Origin: an uncultured Campylobacter sp.
GTDB taxonomy: Bacteria; Campylobacterota; Campylobacteria; Campylobacterales; Campylobacteraceae
Length of the DNA stretch: 7,248 nt
Assembly (NCBI GenBank): GCA_938041615.1
Contig: CALISV010000219.1
Location: 1-7,248, forward strand
Reading direction: 5' to 3'
Shown in pieces: positions 1 through 6,760 of this stretch (positions within the stretch are counted from its first letter, which is position 1; each line of letters starts with the position of its first letter). The notes under the pieces are model-generated. The model was given only the letters and a program-made list of their open reading frames with translations. It did no database searches and was not told where the DNA came from. A program made the translations under genes and the position numbers.

Positions 1-100
1 TGTTAAATTTGAAATTTTATCTATCCCGCAGTCAAAGCCAAGTCATTGGCACTAACTTTTTAACTTTTGAGGCGCGATGGATGAAGCGGTTTTAAAATCA
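1..100. other. Left-edge segment with no assignable gene; possible 3' end of a convergent gene
   Basis: No gene can be recognised here. On the plus strand one frame is open from base 3 to a TAA at 93-95 (about 30 codons, ending in Glu-Ala-Arg-Trp-Met-Lys-Arg-Phe). It stops 5 bases before the terminator at 101-132, which would suit the end of a gene entering from the left and sharing that terminator. A second frame is open from base 2 to a TAA at 53-55. Neither tail is long enough to identify. A small inverted repeat GCCAA/TTGGC (37-41 and 46-50) followed by a T-run at 57-61 is also present. The convergent-gene reading is inference. Confidence 0.25.
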
Positions 101-132
101 GTAAAAACGATAGGATAACCTATCGTTTTTAC
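101..132. terminator. Bidirectional Rho-independent terminator
   Basis: Bases 101-114 and 119-132 are perfect reverse complements (14 bp) around a 4-base loop. The outer part of the stem is A5 on one side and T5 on the other, so the RNA of either strand ends its hairpin in a U-run. The stem begins 7 bases past the stop codon of the leftward receptor gene (140-142), so it should terminate that transcript. Its symmetry would also serve a convergent gene coming from the left. Confidence 0.85.
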
Positions 133-139
133 GTTTTAA

Positions 140-2233
140 TTAAAAATTATAGTGAAAATTCACCATAAACGACCTCTCGTCGCCTAGCCTCGAGCTTGAG
201 CGCCAGTATTTTTTATCAAAGAGATTGTTTATCGCTAGCGTCATTTGCGCATGCTCGGTGAAGCTATATCCCGCACTCACGTCCACTCTGGCAAAGCCAG
301 GCAAGTGTTGTTCTTGGATTCTACCGCCGCTAGTAGAGTAGGAGTAGCGTTTGGAGTAGCCGGTAACGCCGCTTTCTACGTACCATTTGTCGGCGTTTAC
401 GTAGCGTAAAAAGACGTTGCCCTGCCAGCGCGTGGTTTCATTTAGATTAAGCCCTTCGTTTAGCGGGTTTGAGTTGTCTTTAGTAACCTTAGCGTTTGTG
501 TAGCCAAGCGAGCTGCGCAGGTATAAATTCTCGTAAATTTGCCCTAGCACGTTTAGCTCGATACCGCGGCTGCGCTCTTTGCCGCGAACCGCCCAAGTAT
601 ATGGGTCGTTTGTAGGGTCTGGCTGATAGCGGATATTTTTATGTTCGATCTGAAACACCGCGATGTTTGAGCTAAATTTATTATCCGCCCAAGTGCTTTT
701 TAGTCCGATTTCGTACTGGACGTTGTTTTGCGGTTTTAGATCAAGCTTTGACGTATCTTCGGTGCTGATGCCGATGTTGCCTCTACCGCCGTAGGGCGCA
801 AAGCTCTGAGAATACGAGACGTAAGCGGTGTGATCGGTCGCAAAGTCCCATAAAAAGCCGACCCTCGGGCTAAACGAGTCGCCGGTGTAGCTGTTTGTTT
901 GGCCTCTTATATTTCTGGTTTTAAATTTATAAAAATCAAACCTGCCGCCTAGCATCAACCTATACGTGTCGTCAAGGCTGATTAGATCCTCGAAAAACAC
1001 GCCGTGATTGATCGCGCGGTGTTTGTTATCGGTCGTGAGCGGCACATTTCTGTTTGACGCCCAGCTGCCCCTAGATGCGTATGGATCGATATCTTGCATA
1101 TGGGTTCTGCTATACCAGAGCCTTGGATGACGGGTTTCGACGCTGTTATCGTAACCGACTGCAATGTTGTGCTTAAATCTCTCGAAATTTAGTTCTTTGG
1201 TAAGTGTAAAGGCATTTGAGACAGTTTCGTTATCTGTCTCTTGCTTTGCGTAGTTTTGTATTAGTTTATTGCTGATAGTTTCGCCATTAAAAAAGTGATC
1301 GAAATTTTGACTAGCTTTTCTGTATCCAAAAACCCATTTTAAATTTAGCTCTTTTGCTAACTCGGCATTTAACTCCGTACGGAAAAAATGCAGCCTATCC
1401 TCCACGAAGTCGCCCTCGTGAGAAAAGCCCTTTTTGTAGTCGATACCTAGCTTATCGTATACGGCTTTGGTAGGAGTTCTATCGGGTACTCGCCAGGCGT
1501 TGTCGTACGTATACTGCGCCTCAAAGCTTACGTCGCCGCTTTGGTTGGTTACGATGACGCTAGGGCTTATCATGAAATTTTTATATTTTATACCTTCGCG
1601 CCACGATTTACCGCGCTCGCCGTCGGTGGTTAGGCGTACGGCTAGTTGATTATTTACCGCGTGGTTTACGTCTGCGCCAAGCCCCCATCTGCTCCAGCTG
1701 CCGTATCTACCCGAGACCTTATAAACAGGGGTAAAATTTGCCTTTTTGCTGACTAAATTTACGACCGCGCCGCCGTCGCTCCTGCCGTATAGGATAGAAG
1801 CTGGTCCTTTTAAAATCTCGACGCGCTCGACGTTTGCCGTACTACGCCTAATCTGACCCGAGTCTCTCACGCCGTCTCTATATATATCTCCGCCGTCTAC
1901 GCTAAAGCCTCTTATTTTTATACTCTCGCCGCGCATATCGTAGCCTGCATCTATGCCTGCGTTTCCTTCAAGTATGCTAGAAAGATCATTCGTGCCGTAG
2001 TTGCGATTTTTTTGGATATCGATAGTTTCGATGGTTTGAGGCGTTTGCTTGTTGCTAAGTCCGTTTCTGTTTACTTCCGTGCTATCGTAGGCGACGTAGC
2101 CTTTAAGGTTATCTTGCTCGGAAATGCCTTCGACTTCTACGCTTGGAAGCATCACCGAGTAGCCGTCCGTCTTTGCATCGGCTACGGCAAAAGTAGCTAA
2201 AATAGCGACTGAAGCAAAAATACTAAGTCTCAT
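140..2233 (-). CDS. TonB-dependent siderophore receptor, outer membrane
   Basis: This 697-residue protein is an outer-membrane gated porin that would import a ferric siderophore into the periplasm using energy from TonB. Residues 1-20 are a signal peptide ending Ala-Asp-Ala; the TonB box probably lies around 30-36 (PSVEVEG). The plug domain spans roughly 60-165: TPQTI at 64-68, IRGF at 107-110 and VERVEILKGPASILYG at 135-150 are typical of the siderophore-receptor branch (FhuA/FhuE/FcuA/FoxA-like). The rest is a beta-barrel, with an NNLFDKKYW motif at 669-677 and a C-terminal Phe expected for BAM insertion. The length is normal for the family. The ATG is preceded by AAGGGAG at 2238-2244 with a 4-base gap, which fixes the start. 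The gene is transcribed alone, away from the other uptake genes, and is followed by a strong terminator. The ligand cannot be read from sequence; a hydroxamate is a guess from family resemblance only. Confidence 0.93.
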   Translation of the reverse strand: MRLSIFASVAILATFAVADAKTDGYSVMLPSVEVEGISEQDNLKGYVAYDSTEVNRNGLSNKQTPQTIETIDIQKNRNYGTNDLSSILEGNAGIDAGYDMRGESIKIRGFSVDGGDIYRDGVRDSGQIRRSTANVERVEILKGPASILYGRSDGGAVVNLVSKKANFTPVYKVSGRYGSWSRWGLGADVNHAVNNQLAVRLTTDGERGKSWREGIKYKNFMISPSVIVTNQSGDVSFEAQYTYDNAWRVPDRTPTKAVYDKLGIDYKKGFSHEGDFVEDRLHFFRTELNAELAKELNLKWVFGYRKASQNFDHFFNGETISNKLIQNYAKQETDNETVSNAFTLTKELNFERFKHNIAVGYDNSVETRHPRLWYSRTHMQDIDPYASRGSWASNRNVPLTTDNKHRAINHGVFFEDLISLDDTYRLMLGGRFDFYKFKTRNIRGQTNSYTGDSFSPRVGFLWDFATDHTAYVSYSQSFAPYGGRGNIGISTEDTSKLDLKPQNNVQYEIGLKSTWADNKFSSNIAVFQIEHKNIRYQPDPTNDPYTWAVRGKERSRGIELNVLGQIYENLYLRSSLGYTNAKVTKDNSNPLNEGLNLNETTRWQGNVFLRYVNADKWYVESGVTGYSKRYSYSTSGGRIQEQHLPGFARVDVSAGYSFTEHAQMTLAINNLFDKKYWRSSSRLGDERSFMVNFHYNF

Positions 2234-2239
2234 TATTCT

Positions 2240-2266
2240 CCCTTGATTTTAAAATAAAAACAAGGG
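2240..2266 (-). promoter_or_regulatory. 5'-UTR hairpin covering the Shine-Dalgarno sequence of the siderophore receptor gene
   Basis: In the leftward mRNA, CCCUUG (2266 to 2261) can pair with CAAGGG (2245 to 2240). After one U-U mismatch a further 5 bp form (UUUUA with UAAAA) around a 3-base loop, giving 11 pairs in a 27-base element. The 3' arm contains AAGGG, the main part of the ribosome binding site, leaving only its last two bases free, just upstream of the ATG. The pairing is seen directly. That it controls translation, for instance as an RNA thermometer or as a target for a trans-acting RNA, is inference. Confidence 0.5.
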
Positions 2267-2288
2267 TATATATCAATAATGCTTAAAT

Positions 2289-2307
2289 AACTATTTGTAA
2301 ACTATTT
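2289..2307. repeat. Tandem AACTATTT direct repeats just downstream of the leftward -10 (candidate operator)
   Basis: AACTATTT occurs at 2289-2296 and again at 2300-2307, starts 11 bases apart, about one helical turn. The first copy also sits in an imperfect palindrome AAATA-AC-TATTT (2285-2296). The repeats cover the expected leftward transcription start, a position suited to a repressor. Similarity to the Fur consensus is weak here: the best 19-base alignment I found nearby matches about 10 positions. The base composition is so AT-rich that chance is a real alternative. Confidence 0.3.
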
Positions 2308-2308
2308 T

Positions 2309-2314
2309 ATTATA
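2309..2314 (-). promoter_or_regulatory. Probable -10 element of the leftward receptor gene
   Basis: The minus strand reads a perfect TATAAT here, about 75 bases upstream of the receptor start codon. No convincing -35 hexamer is seen, as is usual for the Campylobacter vegetative sigma factor. Transcription would start near 2302 and give a leader of roughly 70 bases that includes the hairpin at 2240-2266. In this AT-rich stretch other TATA-like strings exist (for example 2267-2274), so the assignment is moderate. Confidence 0.5.
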
Positions 2315-2543
2315 TTACTGGTCATTTCGTATAGCACGTTTTATCGCTTGAGCAGAGGTTAATTTTTAAAATCTGAAAAAAATGCATCTTAAATTTATGG
2401 TCTTAAAAAACTTAATGACACTATTCTTATTTTTTAATGCTCGTGATATTTGCGAGAGAACAATAATTTTATAAAAATGTGTTGGAATTACAAACGGCTT
2501 AAATTTTTGCTACATAAATTGTTTACTAAAAACCTTATTTTTA

Positions 2544-2562
2544 ATCATTGAAAATCATTATG
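2544..2562. promoter_or_regulatory. Fur-box-like operator of the rightward receptor gene
   Basis: Aligned with the classical 19-bp Fur consensus (GATAATGATAATCATTATC), this stretch matches 13 of 19 positions, including an unbroken AATCATTAT in the right half (2553-2561). It ends 8 bases before the -10 hexamer at 2571-2576, so a bound repressor would block the -35/spacer region. The match is counted by eye. Iron-dependent Fur repression of TonB receptor genes is well established in Campylobacter; its action here is inference. Confidence 0.55.
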
Positions 2563-2570
2563 TATTTCTG

Positions 2571-2576
2571 TATAAT
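2571..2576 (+). promoter_or_regulatory. Probable -10 element of the rightward receptor gene
   Basis: A perfect TATAAT lies 30 bases upstream of the start codon, directly preceded by TG and by a T-rich stretch, as is common in Campylobacter sigma-70 promoters. No clear -35 is present. Transcription would start near 2583, leaving a leader of about 25 bases that includes the AAAGGAG ribosome binding site at 2595-2601. Confidence 0.6.
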
Positions 2577-2606
2577 TGTCCGTTAATAATTTTTAAAGGA
2601 GTTTAA

Positions 2607-4688
2607 ATGCAGAGGAAAATTATGCTTAGCCTCGCTTTGGCAGGCGTTTTGGCCGCCGCGCAAAACGAAGTAGAGCTAAAATCGCTAGAAGGCGTAACCG
2701 TCACGGCGCAAAGATCGTCTCAAAGCGTAGACGAGATAAGCAAAAGCGTCTCGGTAGTAGATAAAGAGACGATAGAAAGAAAGCTCGGCAAAAGCGTACC
2801 CGAGCTAATCAGCGAAGCGCCAGGAGTTTCAATCGTAAACGAAGGCATGGACTCAGGCACCGTAAACGTGCGCGGCTTTAGCTCGTCTGATTACCGCGTA
2901 CCGATGTTCGTAGACGGACTTAGATTTAGAGGTAGGCCGGCGTTTGAGTATTCGATATTTACGCCCGATCAAATCGAAAGGATAGAGATAATAAGAGGTC
3001 CCGCTAGCACGCTTTACGGCACGGATGCCTTTGGCGGCATAGTAAATTTAGTCACCAAAAGAGCTAGTGGAGATGTACATGGCGACTGGGCGTTATCGGA
3101 CACTTATCTTAGCACCCAGTATCAAAGCGCGAACAAAGGCATACAAAACCGCTTACAACTCGGCGTAGTCGGACACGGGTTTGACGCATTGCTGGGCTTA
3201 AACTACAAACACGGCAAGGACTATGACACTCCGGCGGGTAAAATACCAAATACGAGGTATAACTACCGAAGTCTTGATTTTAAAGGCGGATATAGCTTTG
3301 CCGATTTTCATAGACTTGAGCTCGTGACCAGATATACGGAGTCCGAGCGTGGCGTAGTTGGTACGGCGGTCGGCGCTCCCGGAACGGCGAACAAAAAAGG
3401 CTTTCAAAAATACATAAAAGAAGCGCCTCTTAGAGAAAAATACGTAGCGCTAAACTACGAAGGCAACATAAACGATAAATTTATATTAGATTCTAGCTTG
3501 TATTACAGAGAGCTTTATACGCACCTAAATATAAGGCCGTATATCGGAGCTATGTCGCCTAGACAAGTCGATAACTACGTAAACGGCCCGAAGGTCTACG
3601 GCGGTAAATTTATCGGTAAATTCGTAGGCGACAACCTAACCCAAACCTACGGCGTGGATTTTTATTACGAGGACTGGGACAGCGTGTATCAAAGCGTAAA
3701 CAAAGGCCCTAGACTTCGCAACAGGCTAAGAACCAAACAGCTTGACGTCGCTGGGTTTGGATTGCTTGAATATGCGTTTAGCAACGATGCGATTTTGAGC
3801 GCAAATTTACGCTACGACCGCATAAAAACGTCCTTTGATATGGATAGCTCGATGAGTCCCGCCGTAAAAGCCCTATACGAAAACGCCAACGATAGAAAAG
3901 ACGGCAGAGCCAGCTACGGTCTGGGACTTATTTATCCAGTTGTCGGAGGGCTTGAATTCTTAGGAAATTTCTCAACCTCGTTTAGAGCTCCTATGAGCGG
4001 CGAGGTTGCTCCGATACTTACGTTTTCAGGCAGCGAGGCGTATCTGCCAAACCCTGATCTAAATATCGAAAAAGGCGTTACCTACGAGGCTGGACTTCGC
4101 TATACGGATAAAGCGCTTAGATCGAATTTGATATTTTACACGGGAGATTATAAAGACCTGATCGTCGAGCGAAATTGGCAAAGCGGCGGCGTGACCTACT
4201 ATCAGTCGCAAAACGTAAATAGAGCCAAGATAAGCGGAGCGGAATTTGACCTAGCATATAAAATTTTGTCAAATTTAGAGTTTAAAACAAATGTCGCCTA
4301 CACGCGCGGCAAAAACAAACAAACCGGCAAACCGCTTCCAGAGATCGCTCCGCTTAGCGGACGCGTGGCCGTTTCTTATTCGCCGGAGTTTTTGGCAAAT
4401 TCTTACATAGAGTATAGCGGCGACTGGGCGGCGAGAAAGACGCGCATAGACGACAGCGTAGAGCGCGAGCGAGCGGGATATTTCGTGCATAACCTATACA
4501 TGGGCAAGAGTCTGGGCAAACTAGGATTCTTAAAAGATTTTAGCCTGAATTTCGGCGTCGAAAATATCTTTGACAAAGAATATGCCCCAAGCCTAAGCTA
4601 CGAGCTAATCAGCCAGCCTAGAAGCGCTAGCAACCCGCTAATAAATCCTGGCAGAAATTTCAAACTAGGCTTTAAGGCTAGCTTTTAA
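2607..4688 (+). CDS. TonB-dependent outer-membrane receptor, CirA/heme-receptor-like class
   Basis: This 693-residue outer-membrane receptor should deliver the ligand of the downstream ABC transporter to the periplasm. Residues 1-18 are a signal peptide (cleavage after Ala-Ala-Ala likely); EGVTVTAQR at 28-36 is a good TonB box. The plug carries VRGF (88-91) and IERIEIIRGPASTLYG (123-138), followed by GTDAFGGIVNLVT. The barrel has FRAP at 459-462 and NPDL at 482-485, a pair known from heme/hemoglobin receptors (FRAP...NPNL), but the 19 residues between them contain no His, whereas heme receptors such as HemR and HmuR have one there. The end (NPGRNFKLGFKASF) carries the terminal Phe. AAAGGAG at 2595-2601, 5 bases before the ATG, supports this start over the Met at codon 6. 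It differs clearly from the leftward receptor, so the pair is not a recent duplication. Heme, catecholate siderophore or another metal chelate all remain possible ligands. Confidence 0.92.
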   Translation: MQRKIMLSLALAGVLAAAQNEVELKSLEGVTVTAQRSSQSVDEISKSVSVVDKETIERKLGKSVPELISEAPGVSIVNEGMDSGTVNVRGFSSSDYRVPMFVDGLRFRGRPAFEYSIFTPDQIERIEIIRGPASTLYGTDAFGGIVNLVTKRASGDVHGDWALSDTYLSTQYQSANKGIQNRLQLGVVGHGFDALLGLNYKHGKDYDTPAGKIPNTRYNYRSLDFKGGYSFADFHRLELVTRYTESERGVVGTAVGAPGTANKKGFQKYIKEAPLREKYVALNYEGNINDKFILDSSLYYRELYTHLNIRPYIGAMSPRQVDNYVNGPKVYGGKFIGKFVGDNLTQTYGVDFYYEDWDSVYQSVNKGPRLRNRLRTKQLDVAGFGLLEYAFSNDAILSANLRYDRIKTSFDMDSSMSPAVKALYENANDRKDGRASYGLGLIYPVVGGLEFLGNFSTSFRAPMSGEVAPILTFSGSEAYLPNPDLNIEKGVTYEAGLRYTDKALRSNLIFYTGDYKDLIVERNWQSGGVTYYQSQNVNRAKISGAEFDLAYKILSNLEFKTNVAYTRGKNKQTGKPLPEIAPLSGRVAVSYSPEFLANSYIEYSGDWAARKTRIDDSVERERAGYFVHNLYMGKSLGKLGFLKDFSLNFGVENIFDKEYAPSLSYELISQPRSASNPLINPGRNFKLGFKASF

Positions 4689-4702
4689 AATTTAAATTTG
4701 CC

Positions 4703-4728
4703 GAGCGGGTTTTAAAACAGACCCGCTC
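4703..4728. promoter_or_regulatory. Intercistronic GC-rich hairpin between receptor and transporter genes
   Basis: GAGCGGGT (4703-4710) and ACCCGCTC (4721-4728) form a perfect 8-bp stem around a 10-base loop, 14 bases past the receptor stop codon. The sequence after it is A-rich on the plus strand and there is no U-run on either strand, so it is not a canonical Rho-independent terminator. It may act as a partial terminator or as an mRNA 3'-end stabiliser that sets the receptor above the transporter in expression. That role is inference; the stem is seen directly. Confidence 0.55.
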
Positions 4729-4763
4729 AAAAGCCCTAAAATTTACAAATTTAAGGATCAAAT

Positions 4764-5798
4764 TTGAGAAAAATCATATCCGTTTTATTGCTACTAGCCG
4801 CGACGCTGGGCGCGCTTGAATTTACCGATCAAAGCGGCAATAAGCTACGCTTCGACCGCTCCGTTAAAAGCGTAGCTCTGTTTCCGGTGCCGCTGGCTTC
4901 GTTTTCTCTTAGCGTCGAAAACAACGTATCTCGCCTAGCCTCCGTCCACCCGATGGCCAAGAAAAATATCGAGCGCGGAATGCTGGGAAAAATGATCAAA
5001 GGCGCAGCTAGTATCCCAGCAGGCGGTATCGGAGAGGATTTTACTCCAAACATCGAGGAGCTACTAAAACTATCTCCGGATCTAGTCGTGCAGTGGGGCA
5101 TGAGAGGCGAAAAGATCATCGAGCCGCTGCGAAAAGTAGGCCTAAACGTAGCTTTGGTAAATTTAAGCGGCACGGAGGAAGCCCCGCTTTTTTGGTTTGG
5201 TATGCTGGGTAAAATTTACGAAAAAGAGCAAAGAGCGGAGCAAATTTTGCAAAATAGAGCCGAGGTAAGAGCTAAGATCGAAAATTATGCAAAAGGGCTC
5301 GAAAAAAAGCCGAAGGTTCTTTTTATATTCGGCCGAGATAAAAGCTACGAGGCAGCCGGCGGCGGGACGTATTTTGATTATGAGATCAAGCTAAGCGGCG
5401 GAGCAAATGCGGCGAATTTCGGGGGATTTAGAATTTTAAATAAAGAAGAAATTCTCGCGCAAAATCCGGACGTTATCTTGCTTAGCAACTTTGACGAGCT
5501 TACGCCGCGGGACTTTTTTAATGACAAAATTTTAAAAAACGTAAAGGCCGTCAAGCAAAAAGCCGTCTATAAAATGCCTCTGGGAGGCGATATGTGGGAG
5601 CCGCCTACGGGCGAATCGCACCTGGGCTGGGCGTGGTTTAGCGTGCTGTTTTCGGGAACGGCACATATAAATTTAAAAGACGAGATGAAAAAGAGCTACA
5701 AGCTCCTCTACGACTACGATCTAAGTGACGATGAGATAGCTCAAATTTTACGCTTCGACCTAAACGGAGAGAGCAAATTTTATGAGCTTTTTAGATAA
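4764..5798 (+). CDS. Periplasmic substrate-binding protein of an iron/metal-chelate ABC transporter
   Basis: This 344-residue protein would bind the imported chelate in the periplasm and hand it to the permease encoded next. The start is a TTG with AAGGA at 4753-4757 six bases upstream; the next in-frame Met is near residue 64, beyond the signal peptide, so TTG is well supported. Residues 1-17 form a signal peptide ending Leu-Gly-Ala. There is no lipobox Cys, so it should be soluble rather than a lipoprotein like C. jejuni CeuE. The architecture fits the TroA/FecB-type class III fold: an N-terminal lobe with EELLKLSPDLVVQWG, a long charged linking helix (about 145-180), then a C-terminal lobe starting KPKVLFIFG and containing NPDVILLSN. 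A Trp-rich segment at 277-291 (MWEPPTGESHLGWAW) recalls a W-D/E-P-P-x-x-E-S motif I associate with a subset of these proteins. The stop overlaps the permease ATG by one base. The ligand is unknown. Confidence 0.88.
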   Translation: MRKIISVLLLLAATLGALEFTDQSGNKLRFDRSVKSVALFPVPLASFSLSVENNVSRLASVHPMAKKNIERGMLGKMIKGAASIPAGGIGEDFTPNIEELLKLSPDLVVQWGMRGEKIIEPLRKVGLNVALVNLSGTEEAPLFWFGMLGKIYEKEQRAEQILQNRAEVRAKIENYAKGLEKKPKVLFIFGRDKSYEAAGGGTYFDYEIKLSGGANAANFGGFRILNKEEILAQNPDVILLSNFDELTPRDFFNDKILKNVKAVKQKAVYKMPLGGDMWEPPTGESHLGWAWFSVLFSGTAHINLKDEMKKSYKLLYDYDLSDDEIAQILRFDLNGESKFYELFR

Positions 5799-6760
5799 TG
5801 AAAAAGTATCTGTTTTTATCGCTTTTTCTAGCCTTTGCGGTTGTTTTTTCGCTGCTTGCGGGTAGGATTTCTATTGACGGGCTAATTGACTATTATCAAA
5901 ACGACAAAGAGACGCTTTACGCTTTGATATTCGATCTGCGCTTGCCTAGGCTGATAGCGGCGTTTTTGATAGGCGCTAGCCTTAGCGCGGCGGGCGTGAT
6001 ATTTCAGGCGATGTTTGCAAATCCTTTGGTAAGCCCAAATATCCTGGGCGTCGGCAGTGGAGCTGGATTTGGCGCGGTGGTTTGCATTTTAGCCTTCGGT
6101 AGCCCCGTAGCCACGCAAATAGGCGCTTTCGTTTTTGGCTTTTTAGCCGTCATGATAGCTTACGCCCTGGGCGTTTTGGCAAACAAAAACTCAAAGCTCA
6201 TGCTGGTGCTTGCGGGCATCATCACGGGCGCGATATTCGAGGCGCTGATCTCCGTCATCAAATACATCGCCGACACGCAAGAAAAGCTGCCTAGTATCGT
6301 CTACTGGCTGATGGGAAGCCTAAGCGCCATCTCATGGAGCGACGTAGCAGCGCTTGCCCCCGTTTGCGTTAGCGGGCTTGTGCTTTTGAGTCTAATGGGC
6401 TGGAAGCTAAACATTTTATCCCTAGGCGGCGAACATGCAAGTATTTTGGGCGAGAGTAAATTTTTAGGCTTTATCTTTATCGTGCTTGCTACGCTGATAA
6501 CGGCCGCAAGCGTAGCCATCGCCGGTATCATCGGCTGGGTCGGGCTTTTAATGCCGCATGTTACTAGGCTTATTTATGGCTCCGATAACTCGCAGCTAGT
6601 TCCGATTTCTGCGATTTTAGGCGGGATATTTTTGATGCTAACCGACGTTGCAGCTAGAAGCGTGAGCTCGGCTGAAATCCCGCTAAGTATCCTAACCGCG
6701 CTTATAGGCGCTCCTATGATCGGCATCATCATTGTTAAAAAGGGCAAAAGATGGTCTTAA
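5798..6760 (+). CDS. FecCD-family ABC transporter permease
   Basis: This 320-residue inner-membrane protein should form, as a homodimer, the channel for the metal chelate. It is almost entirely hydrophobic, with several membrane segments (for example about 5-22, 52-72, 107-127, 135-157, 222-248, 268-288, 295-313). Family hallmarks are RLPR (48-51), NPLVSPNILGVGSGAGFG (75-92), GIIGWVGLLMPHVTRL (243-258) and, near the end, EIPLSILTALIGAP (293-306). The length is slightly below the usual 330-350, with both ends intact. The ATG shares its A with the TAA of the binding-protein gene, and no good Shine-Dalgarno precedes it, so translation probably depends on termination-reinitiation. Its last 10 bases overlap the ATPase gene. 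The family imports siderophores, heme and vitamin B12; sequence alone does not separate these. Confidence 0.95.
   Translation: MKKYLFLSLFLAFAVVFSLLAGRISIDGLIDYYQNDKETLYALIFDLRLPRLIAAFLIGASLSAAGVIFQAMFANPLVSPNILGVGSGAGFGAVVCILAFGSPVATQIGAFVFGFLAVMIAYALGVLANKNSKLMLVLAGIITGAIFEALISVIKYIADTQEKLPSIVYWLMGSLSAISWSDVAALAPVCVSGLVLLSLMGWKLNILSLGGEHASILGESKFLGFIFIVLATLITAASVAIAGIIGWVGLLMPHVTRLIYGSDNSQLVPISAILGGIFLMLTDVAARSVSSAEIPLSILTALIGAPMIGIIIVKKGKRWS

Larger units (their letters stand above)
2234..2606. other. AT-rich divergent intergenic region between the two receptor genes
   Basis: This 373-bp spacer holds the leaders and promoters of both divergent receptor genes: the leftward control elements lie within 2238-2314 and the rightward ones within 2544-2601. 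Between them, roughly 2320-2540, I see no supported gene. There is one 30-codon frame at 2382-2474 without a ribosome binding site, and a weak hairpin at 2440-2456 without a following U-run. Base composition is much more AT-rich than the flanking genes. A small RNA could lie in the middle, but nothing in the sequence demonstrates one. Confidence 0.6.

Noticed and set aside
37..61. GCCAA/TTGGC inverted repeat followed by a T-run, considered as a second terminator
   Set aside because: The stem has only 5 bp and the T-run starts 6 bases later; the 14-bp repeat at 101-132 is a far better terminator.
2440..2456. Short hairpin CTCG/CGAG with G-U pairs, considered as a terminator of a small RNA
   Set aside because: Only four Watson-Crick pairs at the base, and no U-run follows on either strand.
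2382..2474. A 30-codon plus-strand reading frame starting ATG in the divergent spacer
   Set aside because: It has no ribosome binding site, the product is unremarkable and Leu/Phe-rich as expected from AT-rich DNA, and an in-frame stop lies just upstream at 2367-2369. Chance is the simplest explanation.
2607..4688. Naming the rightward receptor chuA (heme receptor)
   Set aside because: The FRAP/NPDL pair is suggestive, but the His expected between the motifs is absent, gene order differs from chuABCD, and no heme oxygenase gene is adjacent.
4829..5173. A 114-codon minus-strand frame inside the binding-protein gene
   Set aside because: It lies wholly antisense to a well-supported gene, its translation resembles no family I know and it has no plausible promoter; it is a shadow of the real frame.
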